Source: JAFGJU01 sp964570935 (lineage in GTDB: Bacteria > Eisenbacteria > RBG-16-71-46 > JAFGJU01). From it: a stretch of 31,646 bases of DNA. The first letter of the stretch is position 1; each line of letters opens with the position of its first letter. Position numbers and translations under genes: made by a program. The notes beneath the pieces are model-generated. The model was not told the DNA's origin. It searched no databases and saw only the letters and a program-made list of their open reading frames with translations. Location: NCBI GenBank assembly GCA_964570935.1, contig CAZMZP010000100.1, positions 1-31,646 on the forward strand, read 5' to 3'. Positions 14,847-22,596 of this stretch are shown piece by piece.

Positions 14847-17800
14847 GTGAAACGGCAGAATCCTCTCCTGCCTTCCCCGGGGGAGGGCACCAAACCCGAC
14901 TTCCTGACCCCAGAGCGTCTCATCCCGAAAAGATATAGGGTTCTGGAACTCATTTCTTCGGGAGGACTGGCCGCGGTATTCAAGGTCCGCGACGAGGAAA
15001 ACCGCCAGGTCAGGGCCCTCAAGCTCTTGTCCCTGGCCGACAGCAGCCCGACTGAGGTCGAGCTCTTCAAGCTGGAATTCGCCCGCGTCTCTTCCCTCAG
15101 GCATCCTTCCATAGTCAGGGTCCACGACTTCGGTTCCGTGCATTCCAGGTCGACGTATTTTGTGATGGACTACCTGGACGGCGAGCACTTCGACCGGGCG
15201 CTGAAGGGGCAGCCGCTGGGCCGCGTGGCCGCCGCGTGCCTCCAGGTGTGCGACGCTCTGAGCTACGTCCACACCCGCGGCATGGTGCACGGCGACATCA
15301 AGTCCTCGAACATCATAGTGGCGCGGGACCGAGACTCTCAGTCGCCGGACTCCGGAGGAGGCGTGGTCACGCTCACGGACTTCGGGCTGGCCAGGATGGC
15401 CCGTGACAGAGGGCTTGCCGGCGGCACGCTCGCCTACGTCGCGCCCGAGGTAATAAGGGGACTGCCGGTCGACGGCAGGACCGACCTGTATTCGTTAGGC
15501 GCCATGCTGTACGAGGTTCTGACTGGCGCGAGGTTGTTTCCGGGAGCCTCGGGCGATCATCTGCTGAGGGCGCATCTACTGTCCAGACCCGTCTCGCCCA
15601 GGGACGTTAACCCGTCCCTTCCCGCGCGCGTGCAGACAGTTTTACTGAGACTGCTGGAGAAGGACCCGGAGCGCAGGTTTCAGACCTCGGAGGAGCTGGC
15701 CGAGGCCCTCATGGACGCGGCCGGAATCCCGCAGACGATAACGATAACGGCGCCGGCGGCAGTGACGCCCCTCTCTCCTGAGCTCGTTGGAAGGGAGCTG
15801 GAATTGGAGGTCTTGAGGCAGGCACTAGTCTCCCTCAGGGATGAGGCCAGGGGGGGGGTCCTCCTCGTGTCGGGTGGCCACGGTGCCGGCAAGAGCCGAC
15901 TGATGGAGTGGCTCCGCTTCACTGCGTCCGTGGAGGGAGTGCGGGTGGGGTACCTCAAGTGCGATGAACAGGAGCCTTACTCTTCGGTGCGAAGTCCGGA
16001 GTGGAGCGGCCGGCTGAGCGGAACGCGGCCTGCGCAGGCGAAAGACGAGGGGGTCGCGGAGGCTCGCGCGGACGACTGCCCGTCACTGATGAGAAGCATC
16101 TATCCGACTTACACTGAACAGCGGCAGCCCTGTCTGGTTGTTCTTGAAGACGCGCACCTGGCGCCGCAGAGTTTCCTCGAAGAGCTGGCAGAGTCAGTTC
16201 CCCTGACGCGCGCGTTTCCGCTGCTGATCGCGTGCACCTGTGAGCCGGCCGAGATGGACCCCAGGTCGGGCGAGCGTTCTCTCTTGGCCCGCCTCCGGGA
16301 GAGTCCGGCCACGACGAAGGTGGAGCTTACGCCCCTTTCGAGGCAGGGAGTCGCGTCACTCGTCTCATCCATGTTGGGAGTCGGCGCACCCGATGCGCTG
16401 GTGGACTGGGTGGTTTCTGCGTCCCACGGGGTTCCGGGTACTGCCGAAGAGCTGGTCAGGCAGCTGGCAGTCAGGGGGCACATCAAGAGACTTGGTCAGA
16501 GGCTTGTGTGTGAGCTTCCGGAACAGGCCCAGATCCTCTCTTCGTTGAGCGTGCCGGAGACTCTGGCTCGCCAGGTCCGTGCCCTGCCGGGGGCCGAACT
16601 CGACTTCCTCACGGCCGCCTCGGTGGCGGGGACCGTGTTTGGGCTCGACACAGTCACCAGACTTTTGGACAGACAGCCGGACCGCGTGGCGGCAACCGCG
16701 GCCGGCCTCATCGAAAAGGGCCTGATAAGGCACGCGGGGCCGGGTCGTTACGCCTTCTCGCATGCCGTGACCATGCCGCTTGTGTCCGGACTCGTTCCTG
16801 TCGAGGCCGCGAAGAAACTGCACGCCAGGATGGCCGGCCTGCTGGAGGAGGACGGGGAGACGGCGGACTCAGGCCTTCTGGCCCGGCACTACGACGAGTC
16901 AGGCCAGCATGAGAAGGCACTGACGGCCAGACTGTCCGCCGTGGAAGCCGCGTTCGACAGGGGGTTTTTCGAAGTCTCACTCTCGCACGCCGAGGCAGCG
17001 TTGCCGAGCCTCCGCGCACAGGGGCGACTCGATGTCCTGCGAAAACTCTTGGATAGGGCGCTGCGGGCGGCCGAGAGGGCCGGGAAGTTGGACAGGGCAG
17101 TCGAGCTCTCCGAAGAGCGCCTCGGACTCCTGGCCGAGAGGGGGACGGAGGAACACGTGGCCGCAGAGCTTGGAATCGGGCGGTTGCACGTCAGACTTGG
17201 ACGCTACCCGGACGCGCAGGCGCGCTTCTCGGCAGCGCTGGAGGTTGCGGAACAGAAAGCGCTGGAATCGCTCAGGGCGGAAGCCATGGCCGACCTGGCG
17301 TGGACCCTCTTCATGGTCCTCAGATACGAAGAGGCCCTCAGGCTGATCGAGGTCGCCGGGTCTCTGGAAGCGGTGAGAGGTGCCCCGCGGCTCATGGCTC
17401 TCGTCCTTAATCGCAGGGGTGTCGTTCTCGCACGCATGGGACGACTGACCGAGTCCGAAACACAGCTGCGGGAGGCGGTCGAGCTGGCCGAGACTGCGGG
17501 CGACGAGGCCACGACGGCCAGCAGCCTCATCAACCTGGGCCTCACGCTTGTGAGGATGGGCAGGGTTGAAGAGGCCGAGTCCGTTCAGCGCCGCGCCTGC
17601 CTGAAGGCCGAGGAGCTGGGTGACCTCACGTTGCTGTCCTCCTGTTACCACAACCTCGGCATCGCCAGGAAGGAGCTCCTCAAGTTCGATGACGCGCTCG
17701 AGAGTTACCTGAAGGCCATGGAGCTCCGGAAGAGGTGCGGGGATTTCGCCGGCAGCGGCCGCATCGCCCTCAACGTGGCCGTGCTGTATCGCCTGAGAGG

Positions 17801-20123
17801 GGAAATGGGGCCCGCGCTCAGGTATAATGAGGAGAGCTACCGGCTGGCCCGGGAGTTCACGCCGGACGGGGACAGGTCCGTCATCGCATCCAACATAGGA
17901 GAGATACACGGTATGAGAGGGGACGCCGCCGAAGCTGAGAAGTATTACCTGGAGGCCCTGGCCATGAAAGAGAAGGCCGGAGACCTGGACGGAGCGGCCG
18001 CGTGCGCCACTGGCCTCGGCTACGTCTTTCTGAGGAGCGGAGACGTCGAGAAAGCTCTACGGTGGGCCGAAAAGGCGGTCACGACCTCGACGGAGGCGGC
18101 AGTAGAGAAGATCTCCGCCAGGCTTCTGCTTGCCGAGGTGCTGGCTTCGACGGGAAGACTACAGGAGGCGAATCTGGAGATCGCTGCAGTGGAGGCGGCT
18201 CAGCCGGCGCGCCTGCCTGTCCACGAGGGTCTTCTGAGGAGGGTTCGCGGCATAGTGCAGGAGAGAACCGGACAGATGACCGACGCCCTGGAGAGTTTTC
18301 GCTCTTCGTGCTCGGTCCTGGGAGGCGCCGGAGACGCTCTGGAGAGGGCACGCGGTCTGTTCTGCCTGGGCAGGGCGCTGATCGTGCGCTCCAGCGCGAT
18401 GGGTTCCGCGAACACGGCCGCGGAGAAGGGGGAGGCGCTCAAAGAGGCGTGCTCCGTCCTGGAGGAGTCCTCCCGCATCTTCGAAAGGATGGAAGCCGGT
18501 CCCGAACGGCTGTCCTGCCTGTCTGCACTCGCCGAGGCCTACAGGGAGACGGTCGGCGTGCGCGTCTCGCAGGCTTCGCCTGACGACGCCGCGACCTTGT
18601 TGAGAGCCGCGGAGCTGGTCAATTCGGCTCTGCCGTGCTCGGCCGTTCTGGACAAGATAATGGACCTGGCAATAGAGAAGACGGGTGCGGAAAGGGGACT
18701 CATCGCGCTGGTCAACGAGGAGAGCGGAGAGATGGAGAAGGTGCTGAGTCGCTCGCTCGAGGACGAAGCAGAAGAGGACGCGTTTGAAATAAGCCGCACA
18801 GTGGTGAAGAGAGTGGCGCACGGCGGCGCCTCCCTGCTCACGGCCGACGCGTGCGAGGACCCCGACCTGAAGGACGTGAAGAGCGTGGCCCGGCTCGAGA
18901 TTCGTTCCGTGCTGTGCGTGCCGCTGAGGGCGCGCGGCAAGGCCATAGGCGCGGTCTACCTGGACAACAGGAGCGTCCCGGGGGCGTTCGGCGCGCGCCA
19001 GGCGGGCTTCATGGAGGGTTTCGCCGACCTGGCCGGAATGGCCGTCGAAAACAGCCGGCTGAGGGAGGAGCTGGAGCGAACAAACGAGCTCCTGAGCCGC
19101 GAGAACGTCGCGTTGAGGAAACGCGCCGCCCTCACGTTCCGCGTCGAGCAGATAGTGGGCGAGAGCCGCGAGATGACGGTGGTCTTCGCGGCAATCGAGA
19201 AGGTCGCCAGGGTCAACGCCACCGTGCTCATCGTGGGCGAGAGCGGGACCGGCAAGGATCTCGTGGCCAGAGCCATCCACTTCAACAGTCCCAGGAGGGA
19301 AGGGCCCTTCGTGGCGGTCGACTGCGTGACCATCCCCAAGGACCTCATCGAGGGAGAGCTGTTCGGAATCGAGGACAGGGTGGCCACCGGAGTGTCCAAG
19401 AGGACCGGATACTTCGAGCAGGCCGACGGAGGCACCATCTTTCTGGACGAGATAGGAGACATGAGCCACGAGCTTCAGGCCAAGCTGCTGCGCGTGCTTC
19501 AGGAGAGGGAGTTCAGGCGCATCGGGGGCAGGCACAGCATCAGCGTGGACGTGCGGATCATCTGCGCCACGAACAAGAACCTGCTTGTCGAGTCTGCCAG
19601 CGGCAGGTTCAGGCCCGACCTCTATCACAGAATATCAGGCATTCCAATCGAGCTCCCTCCGCTCAGACAGAGGAAGGATGACATTCCACGCCTCGTCAGC
19701 TTTTTCCTCAGCAAATACTGCGCCCAGAACGGCGTGTACGACCCGCCCAGAATAACTCCGGCGCTGTTGAAGCTCCTGCGAGAGGCGGACTGGGAAGGGA
19801 ACGTGAGGCAGCTGGAGAACTGCATCGAACGGTTCGTCGTCATGTGCCCGCCCGGGCAGGAAGTGCCCTTCGACCTGCTTCCCGACCAGCTTAAGCAGAA
19901 GGCCGTCGGGTCGGAGGCTCAGGCACGACCGTCAAAAGCGAAGCTGAAGGACGAGCTGCAGCAGATGGAGAAGCGCCTTCTTATCGAGGCCCTCATCAGG
20001 TGTAAAGGGAACAGAAGCAAGGCCGCCAGGGAGCTCGGAATATCGGAGCAGGGCGTGCGGCACAAGATACAAAAATACGGGATCAACGTTCGCCAGCTCG
20101 GTCGAGATTCACTAACCGAATAA
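14847..20123 (+). CDS. Giant Ser/Thr kinase - ATPase - TPR - GAF - sigma-54 activator fusion protein
   Basis: A 1758-residue cytoplasmic regulator. Domains in order: protein kinase (about 29-300; K59, HGD 148-150 instead of HRD, DFG 178-180, APE 199-201); a STAND/AAA-type ATPase as in PknK (about 313-640, Walker A 343-350 GGHGAGKS, Walker B LVVLEDAH); TPR array (about 660-1240); GAF (about 1257-1400); a coiled linker; sigma-54 AAA+ domain (about 1432-1660; Walker A GESGTGKD 1464-1471, Walker B FLDEIG with D1534/E1535); Fis-type helix-turn-helix near 1715-1750. It would sense a ligand or partner and activate RpoN promoters. The GAFTGA loop reads RVATGV (1511-1516), losing the conserved Phe. 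The GTG start has AAAGGAG only two bases upstream; a TTG at 14811 is an alternative. Two sigma-54 promoters flank the gene. Ligand and phosphorylation targets are unknown. Confidence 0.92.
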   Translation: MKRQNPLLPSPGEGTKPDFLTPERLIPKRYRVLELISSGGLAAVFKVRDEENRQVRALKLLSLADSSPTEVELFKLEFARVSSLRHPSIVRVHDFGSVHSRSTYFVMDYLDGEHFDRALKGQPLGRVAAACLQVCDALSYVHTRGMVHGDIKSSNIIVARDRDSQSPDSGGGVVTLTDFGLARMARDRGLAGGTLAYVAPEVIRGLPVDGRTDLYSLGAMLYEVLTGARLFPGASGDHLLRAHLLSRPVSPRDVNPSLPARVQTVLLRLLEKDPERRFQTSEELAEALMDAAGIPQTITITAPAAVTPLSPELVGRELELEVLRQALVSLRDEARGGVLLVSGGHGAGKSRLMEWLRFTASVEGVRVGYLKCDEQEPYSSVRSPEWSGRLSGTRPAQAKDEGVAEARADDCPSLMRSIYPTYTEQRQPCLVVLEDAHLAPQSFLEELAESVPLTRAFPLLIACTCEPAEMDPRSGERSLLARLRESPATTKVELTPLSRQGVASLVSSMLGVGAPDALVDWVVSASHGVPGTAEELVRQLAVRGHIKRLGQRLVCELPEQAQILSSLSVPETLARQVRALPGAELDFLTAASVAGTVFGLDTVTRLLDRQPDRVAATAAGLIEKGLIRHAGPGRYAFSHAVTMPLVSGLVPVEAAKKLHARMAGLLEEDGETADSGLLARHYDESGQHEKALTARLSAVEAAFDRGFFEVSLSHAEAALPSLRAQGRLDVLRKLLDRALRAAERAGKLDRAVELSEERLGLLAERGTEEHVAAELGIGRLHVRLGRYPDAQARFSAALEVAEQKALESLRAEAMADLAWTLFMVLRYEEALRLIEVAGSLEAVRGAPRLMALVLNRRGVVLARMGRLTESETQLREAVELAETAGDEATTASSLINLGLTLVRMGRVEEAESVQRRACLKAEELGDLTLLSSCYHNLGIARKELLKFDDALESYLKAMELRKRCGDFAGSGRIALNVAVLYRLRGEMGPALRYNEESYRLAREFTPDGDRSVIASNIGEIHGMRGDAAEAEKYYLEALAMKEKAGDLDGAAACATGLGYVFLRSGDVEKALRWAEKAVTTSTEAAVEKISARLLLAEVLASTGRLQEANLEIAAVEAAQPARLPVHEGLLRRVRGIVQERTGQMTDALESFRSSCSVLGGAGDALERARGLFCLGRALIVRSSAMGSANTAAEKGEALKEACSVLEESSRIFERMEAGPERLSCLSALAEAYRETVGVRVSQASPDDAATLLRAAELVNSALPCSAVLDKIMDLAIEKTGAERGLIALVNEESGEMEKVLSRSLEDEAEEDAFEISRTVVKRVAHGGASLLTADACEDPDLKDVKSVARLEIRSVLCVPLRARGKAIGAVYLDNRSVPGAFGARQAGFMEGFADLAGMAVENSRLREELERTNELLSRENVALRKRAALTFRVEQIVGESREMTVVFAAIEKVARVNATVLIVGESGTGKDLVARAIHFNSPRREGPFVAVDCVTIPKDLIEGELFGIEDRVATGVSKRTGYFEQADGGTIFLDEIGDMSHELQAKLLRVLQEREFRRIGGRHSISVDVRIICATNKNLLVESASGRFRPDLYHRISGIPIELPPLRQRKDDIPRLVSFFLSKYCAQNGVYDPPRITPALLKLLREADWEGNVRQLENCIERFVVMCPPGQEVPFDLLPDQLKQKAVGSEAQARPSKAKLKDELQQMEKRLLIEALIRCKGNRSKAARELGISEQGVRHKIQKYGINVRQLGRDSLTE

Positions 20124-20274
20124 CCCCCATCACGTTCCGCCGCCTGACCGGCCCGCTATCATCCACCTCCTCGCCAGATTCCACCCACCCGTCGTCCTCG
20201 TCGTCCGACTCGTTCTGAACGCCAGTGCAATCCCCTCAGAATCAACGCGTTACAGCCTGCATTTTGATGCGCGT

Positions 20275-20291
20275 CTGGCACGCAACTTGTT
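20275..20291 (+). promoter_or_regulatory. Sigma-54 (-24/-12) promoter for the exported-peptide operon
   Basis: CTGGCACG (20275-20282), CAAC, TTGTT (20287-20291). The -24 element is perfect; the -12 element has TTGT in place of TTGC. Transcription would start near 20301, 65 bases before the peptide gene. A palindrome AACGCGTT at 20244-20251 lies close upstream and could be a protein site. The rest of the 242-bp gap (20124-20365) shows no gene. Confidence 0.72.
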
Positions 20292-20365
20292 ACTCTTCTT
20301 GAAGGCACGCAGTGCAACCGAAGCTCTAGCTCACTTGCCCGGCCGTTCAAGAGGAGGTTTCACCG

Positions 20366-20587
20366 ATGAAGTCCTGTGGTATTGCGAAGCGACTGATAGT
20401 TTCTTTGCTTGCTGTTCTGCTGGTTGTGGTCATGACCGGGGCGTTCAGCGCGGTGTACGCGGATGGACCGAGTAACGGGGACGAGCCCGTGCCGGTCACT
20501 CCACCCACGCCCAACGACCCGTCCACGGGCGACGCGTGGCTGCTCCTGGATCTGCTGCTCGGTGTTGGAAGCGCGGTTCTGCTTTAG
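20366..20587 (+). CDS. Small exported peptide with hydrophobic C-terminus, sigma-54 controlled
   Basis: A 73-residue protein. Residues 1-32 form a classical Sec signal: basic K2, K8 and R9, a long hydrophobic core (LIVSLLAVLLVVVMTG) and a likely cleavage site after AVYA. The mature ~41 residues are acidic and proline-rich (DGPSNGDEPVPVTPPTPNDP), then end in an uncharged hydrophobic stretch, WLLLDLLLGVGSAVLL, with only one aspartate. AGGAGG lies about nine bases before the ATG, an excellent ribosome site, and a sigma-54 promoter lies 75 bases upstream. No known family recognised. It could be a signalling peptide, a membrane-active peptide or an envelope stress factor; none of these can be shown here. 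It is co-transcribed with the degenerate activator at 20664. Confidence 0.8.
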   Translation: MKSCGIAKRLIVSLLAVLLVVVMTGAFSAVYADGPSNGDEPVPVTPPTPNDPSTGDAWLLLDLLLGVGSAVLL

Positions 20588-20631
20588 CGAGATCATCTGT
20601 TGGCTCAGCCAGCGGTCGGGCAAGCTCGCTA
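20585..20631 (+). repeat. Intercistronic hairpin between peptide gene and pseudo-activator gene
   Basis: TAGCGAG (20585-20591, including the peptide stop codon) pairs with CTCGCTA (20625-20631), with a smaller GGCT-C-AGCC stem inside. There is no T run. It could set the ratio of the two products by slowing, processing or protecting the mRNA. Confidence 0.5.
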
Positions 20632-20663
20632 GGAGAAGTACGGCGAAGGGAGGGAGCACAAAA

Positions 20664-21212
20664 ATGCGGCTGCTTGAAAACGTGGAGCCGGCCGAGCAAT
20701 CGGGCAGGCTTACGTCGGGCGTGGCGCAGACGCTGCGACGGGCCGGCGATTCCGCGGCAAACGTACTGGTGGTGGGAGGAGACAGGGTGTTCAGGGAGGG
20801 TGTCGCCCTCAGGATACACAGGGACAGGCCGTCCCAGACCGGTCTTTTCACCCGCATCGATTGTGAGGGCAGGCGCGACCTTTTGCGCACCGCCTTCGTG
20901 GGTATACTCCACACGCTCGCCGGACAGGCGTCGAACTCGCACAGGCGGGAAATGCCTCTCCTGGGCGGAGGGACAATTTTCCTCGACCCGATCGACAGCA
21001 TGGAGCCCGAGGACCAGAGAGCCTGCCTCGGGCTTCTGAAGCAGCTTCAGGCAAGGCGGAACGAGTGGCCCGGCCGGCAGTCCGTCAGAGTGGTGGCCGG
21101 CGCCAGCAGTGACTTCTCCAGCGCGCTGAGGGAGGGAAGGCTTCTCCGAAGTCTGGTGGACATCCTGGACAAGGTGAGAGTCGCGGCCGGCGGTGAGGGT
21201 CACGCTGCCTAG
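20664..21212 (+). CDS. Degenerate sigma-54 activator AAA+ domain protein (pseudo-activator)
   Basis: A 182-residue protein that aligns with the sigma-54 AAA+ domain of the neighbouring giant regulator but has lost its active residues. NVLVVGGDRVFREGVALRIH (33-52) matches TVLIVGESGTGKDLVARAIH with the Walker A lysine replaced by R44. GGTIFLDPIDSM (102-113) matches GGTIFLDEIGDM with the Walker B glutamate replaced by P109. The GAFTGA loop region, the paired arginine fingers, the lid and the DNA-binding domain are missing. It starts at an ATG with GGGAGGGAG eight bases upstream, 76 bases after the peptide gene, and probably shares its sigma-54 promoter. A natural hypothesis is a partner or inhibitor that joins the activator ring. 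Its stop overlaps the convergent ligase gene's stop by three bases. Confidence 0.8.
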   Translation: MRLLENVEPAEQSGRLTSGVAQTLRRAGDSAANVLVVGGDRVFREGVALRIHRDRPSQTGLFTRIDCEGRRDLLRTAFVGILHTLAGQASNSHRREMPLLGGGTIFLDPIDSMEPEDQRACLGLLKQLQARRNEWPGRQSVRVVAGASSDFSSALREGRLLRSLVDILDKVRVAAGGEGHAA

Positions 21213-22432
21213 CCGGGTGCGCTGAGTCTCTCACAGGCGCAGCTGAGTCCCACCAGGCAGAACAGTGTGGACACGACCTCGGCATCCCCGAAATTCCATT
21301 CAAACACACCCGCAAGAATGAACGCACAGAACCCGGCAGTGGAACCCAGGCACACCGCCTTCAGGAACCTGTCCCCGCCGGACACCCGCGCGTAGTTCCT
21401 GACCAGGAGACTGCACACTGAATACAGAAACCACGTGAAGGCTGCCAGGCCCAGGATGCCGGTCGCCGCGAGCACGTGGAAATAGTCGCTGTGCATGTGC
21501 CCGCTGGAAAACATGGAGTCGGCGCGCCTGTAGACCTCGTAAAGCCGTCCCAGGTCCATCAGGCCGGCGCCGAAGACGGGATGGTCTTGCGCGATGCCGG
21601 TCGCGGCGAGCCACATCGAGATCCTCCCGGCTATCGAGGTCTCACCGAACTGCGTCACGGACGCCACTCTTTGCTCCACCTGGTTGGACAGCACGTAGAC
21701 GGCCGCGAGTACGGCGAAGGAGCCCCAGATGAGCCTCCTGCTCCTGGACGGAGACTTGAGCGCTATGACCGGAAGCGCAACCAGCGCGCCCAGCCACGCA
21801 CCCCTGGTGAAGGTCAGGAGCAGGCACCCGAACGAGAGCAGGCCGGCCGTGGTGAAGAGCAGCCGGTCCCTCCTCCGGATCTTCGACAGGGCAAGTGAGA
21901 CTGAGGTCGTGAGCAGGAACAGCATGATGCCCGCCGTCGTGACGGTGGAGCTGAGAGTCGCCCGCACCCGGAAGCCCTCTTCGAGCCGGTACTTGAGGAA
22001 GTAGGTGGCGATGCCGTAGGCAGCGACTATCGCTCCCACCGCCACCAGGATTTTCACCAGCCTCTCCAGAGTCCTCTTGTCCTCGGTCAGCCACGCAAAC
22101 CCGTAGACGATGAGGAGCAGCAGGAGCTTCTTCATGTTGACGAAGCTGGCCCGAGGCTCGACCGCGAACAGGGTGGAGAGGGTCCACGACAGAACCAGCG
22201 CCAGCGCGGCCGGCTCCAGTGACAGAGCGCGCGCAGACGTAAGTCGGCCCTGCGACCACAGCGCGGTCCCGCCGAGCACCATGAGAGCAAGGCCGATCTC
22301 CTGGCCTACTATGGTCGTGCTTGTGGAGGCGGCGAACAGCGCCAACCCCAGCAGCGAAACCAGCCGGGCCGCGGGGTCCGGCGTCTTGCCGGTGTGGGGC
22401 TCCCTGACAGTCTGTACCGATGCGTTGTTCAT
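21209..22432 (-). CDS. O-antigen ligase / Wzy-type polymerase family membrane protein (second copy)
   Basis: A 407-residue membrane protein with about eleven to twelve hydrophobic helices. Family marks are LLTFTRGAWLGALVALPVIA, with the conserved Arg after a helix, and the large periplasmic loop GRISMWLAATGIAQDHPVFG followed by GHMHSDYFHVLAATGILGL, with the family's histidine. It is shorter than the other copy at 529-2088 and clearly divergent, so this is not a recent duplication. The frame opens at 22531, but I use the ATG at 22432 because a promoter (22439-22468) lies directly before it and would produce a leaderless mRNA; no ribosome site is visible. No glycan gene cluster surrounds it, so its acceptor is unknown. 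Confidence 0.8.
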   Translation of the reverse strand: MNNASVQTVREPHTGKTPDPAARLVSLLGLALFAASTSTTIVGQEIGLALMVLGGTALWSQGRLTSARALSLEPAALALVLSWTLSTLFAVEPRASFVNMKKLLLLLIVYGFAWLTEDKRTLERLVKILVAVGAIVAAYGIATYFLKYRLEEGFRVRATLSSTVTTAGIMLFLLTTSVSLALSKIRRRDRLLFTTAGLLSFGCLLLTFTRGAWLGALVALPVIALKSPSRSRRLIWGSFAVLAAVYVLSNQVEQRVASVTQFGETSIAGRISMWLAATGIAQDHPVFGAGLMDLGRLYEVYRRADSMFSSGHMHSDYFHVLAATGILGLAAFTWFLYSVCSLLVRNYARVSGGDRFLKAVCLGSTAGFCAFILAGVFEWNFGDAEVVSTLFCLVGLSCACERLSAPG

Positions 22433-22438
22433 GTCGGC

Positions 22439-22468
22439 AGAATAGCCCAATCCAAATCGGGCAGTCAA
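22439..22468 (-). promoter_or_regulatory. Sigma-70-type promoter of the second O-antigen ligase-like gene (leaderless)
   Basis: On the minus strand, TTGACT (22463-22468), an 18-nt spacer and TATTCT (22439-22444), then six bases and the ATG at 22432. Transcription is predicted to begin at the start codon. Confidence 0.6.
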
Positions 22469-22530
22469 GCTCCGGGGCGGCAGTCTCGCGGCCCCGCTTG
22501 CCAGGTAGGCCGCTGGCCGCTTCTGCCTCA

Positions 22531-22560
22531 TTGACAGGCGCGTTCCCCAGAATGTACAGT
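22531..22560 (+). promoter_or_regulatory. Sigma-70-type promoter for the DUF296 gene
   Basis: TTGACA at 22531-22536, an 18-nt spacer and TACAGT at 22555-22560. Transcription would start near 22567, 30 bases before the ATG at 22597. Confidence 0.6.
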
Positions 22561-22596
22561 ACGCTGGAAGACACAGCGCGCTCGGAAGGAGGCGGC

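Noticed and set aside
18159..19628. 489-codon open frame on the minus strand opposite the activator gene
   Set aside because: Antisense to the GAF and AAA+ domains, with low-complexity composition, no ribosome site and no recognisable fold.
20366..20587. PEP-CTERM/exosortase substrate interpretation of the small exported peptide
   Set aside because: A hydrophobic C-terminus and sigma-54 control recall PEP-CTERM systems, but the PEP motif directly before the helix and the basic tail after it are missing, and no exosortase gene is in the window.
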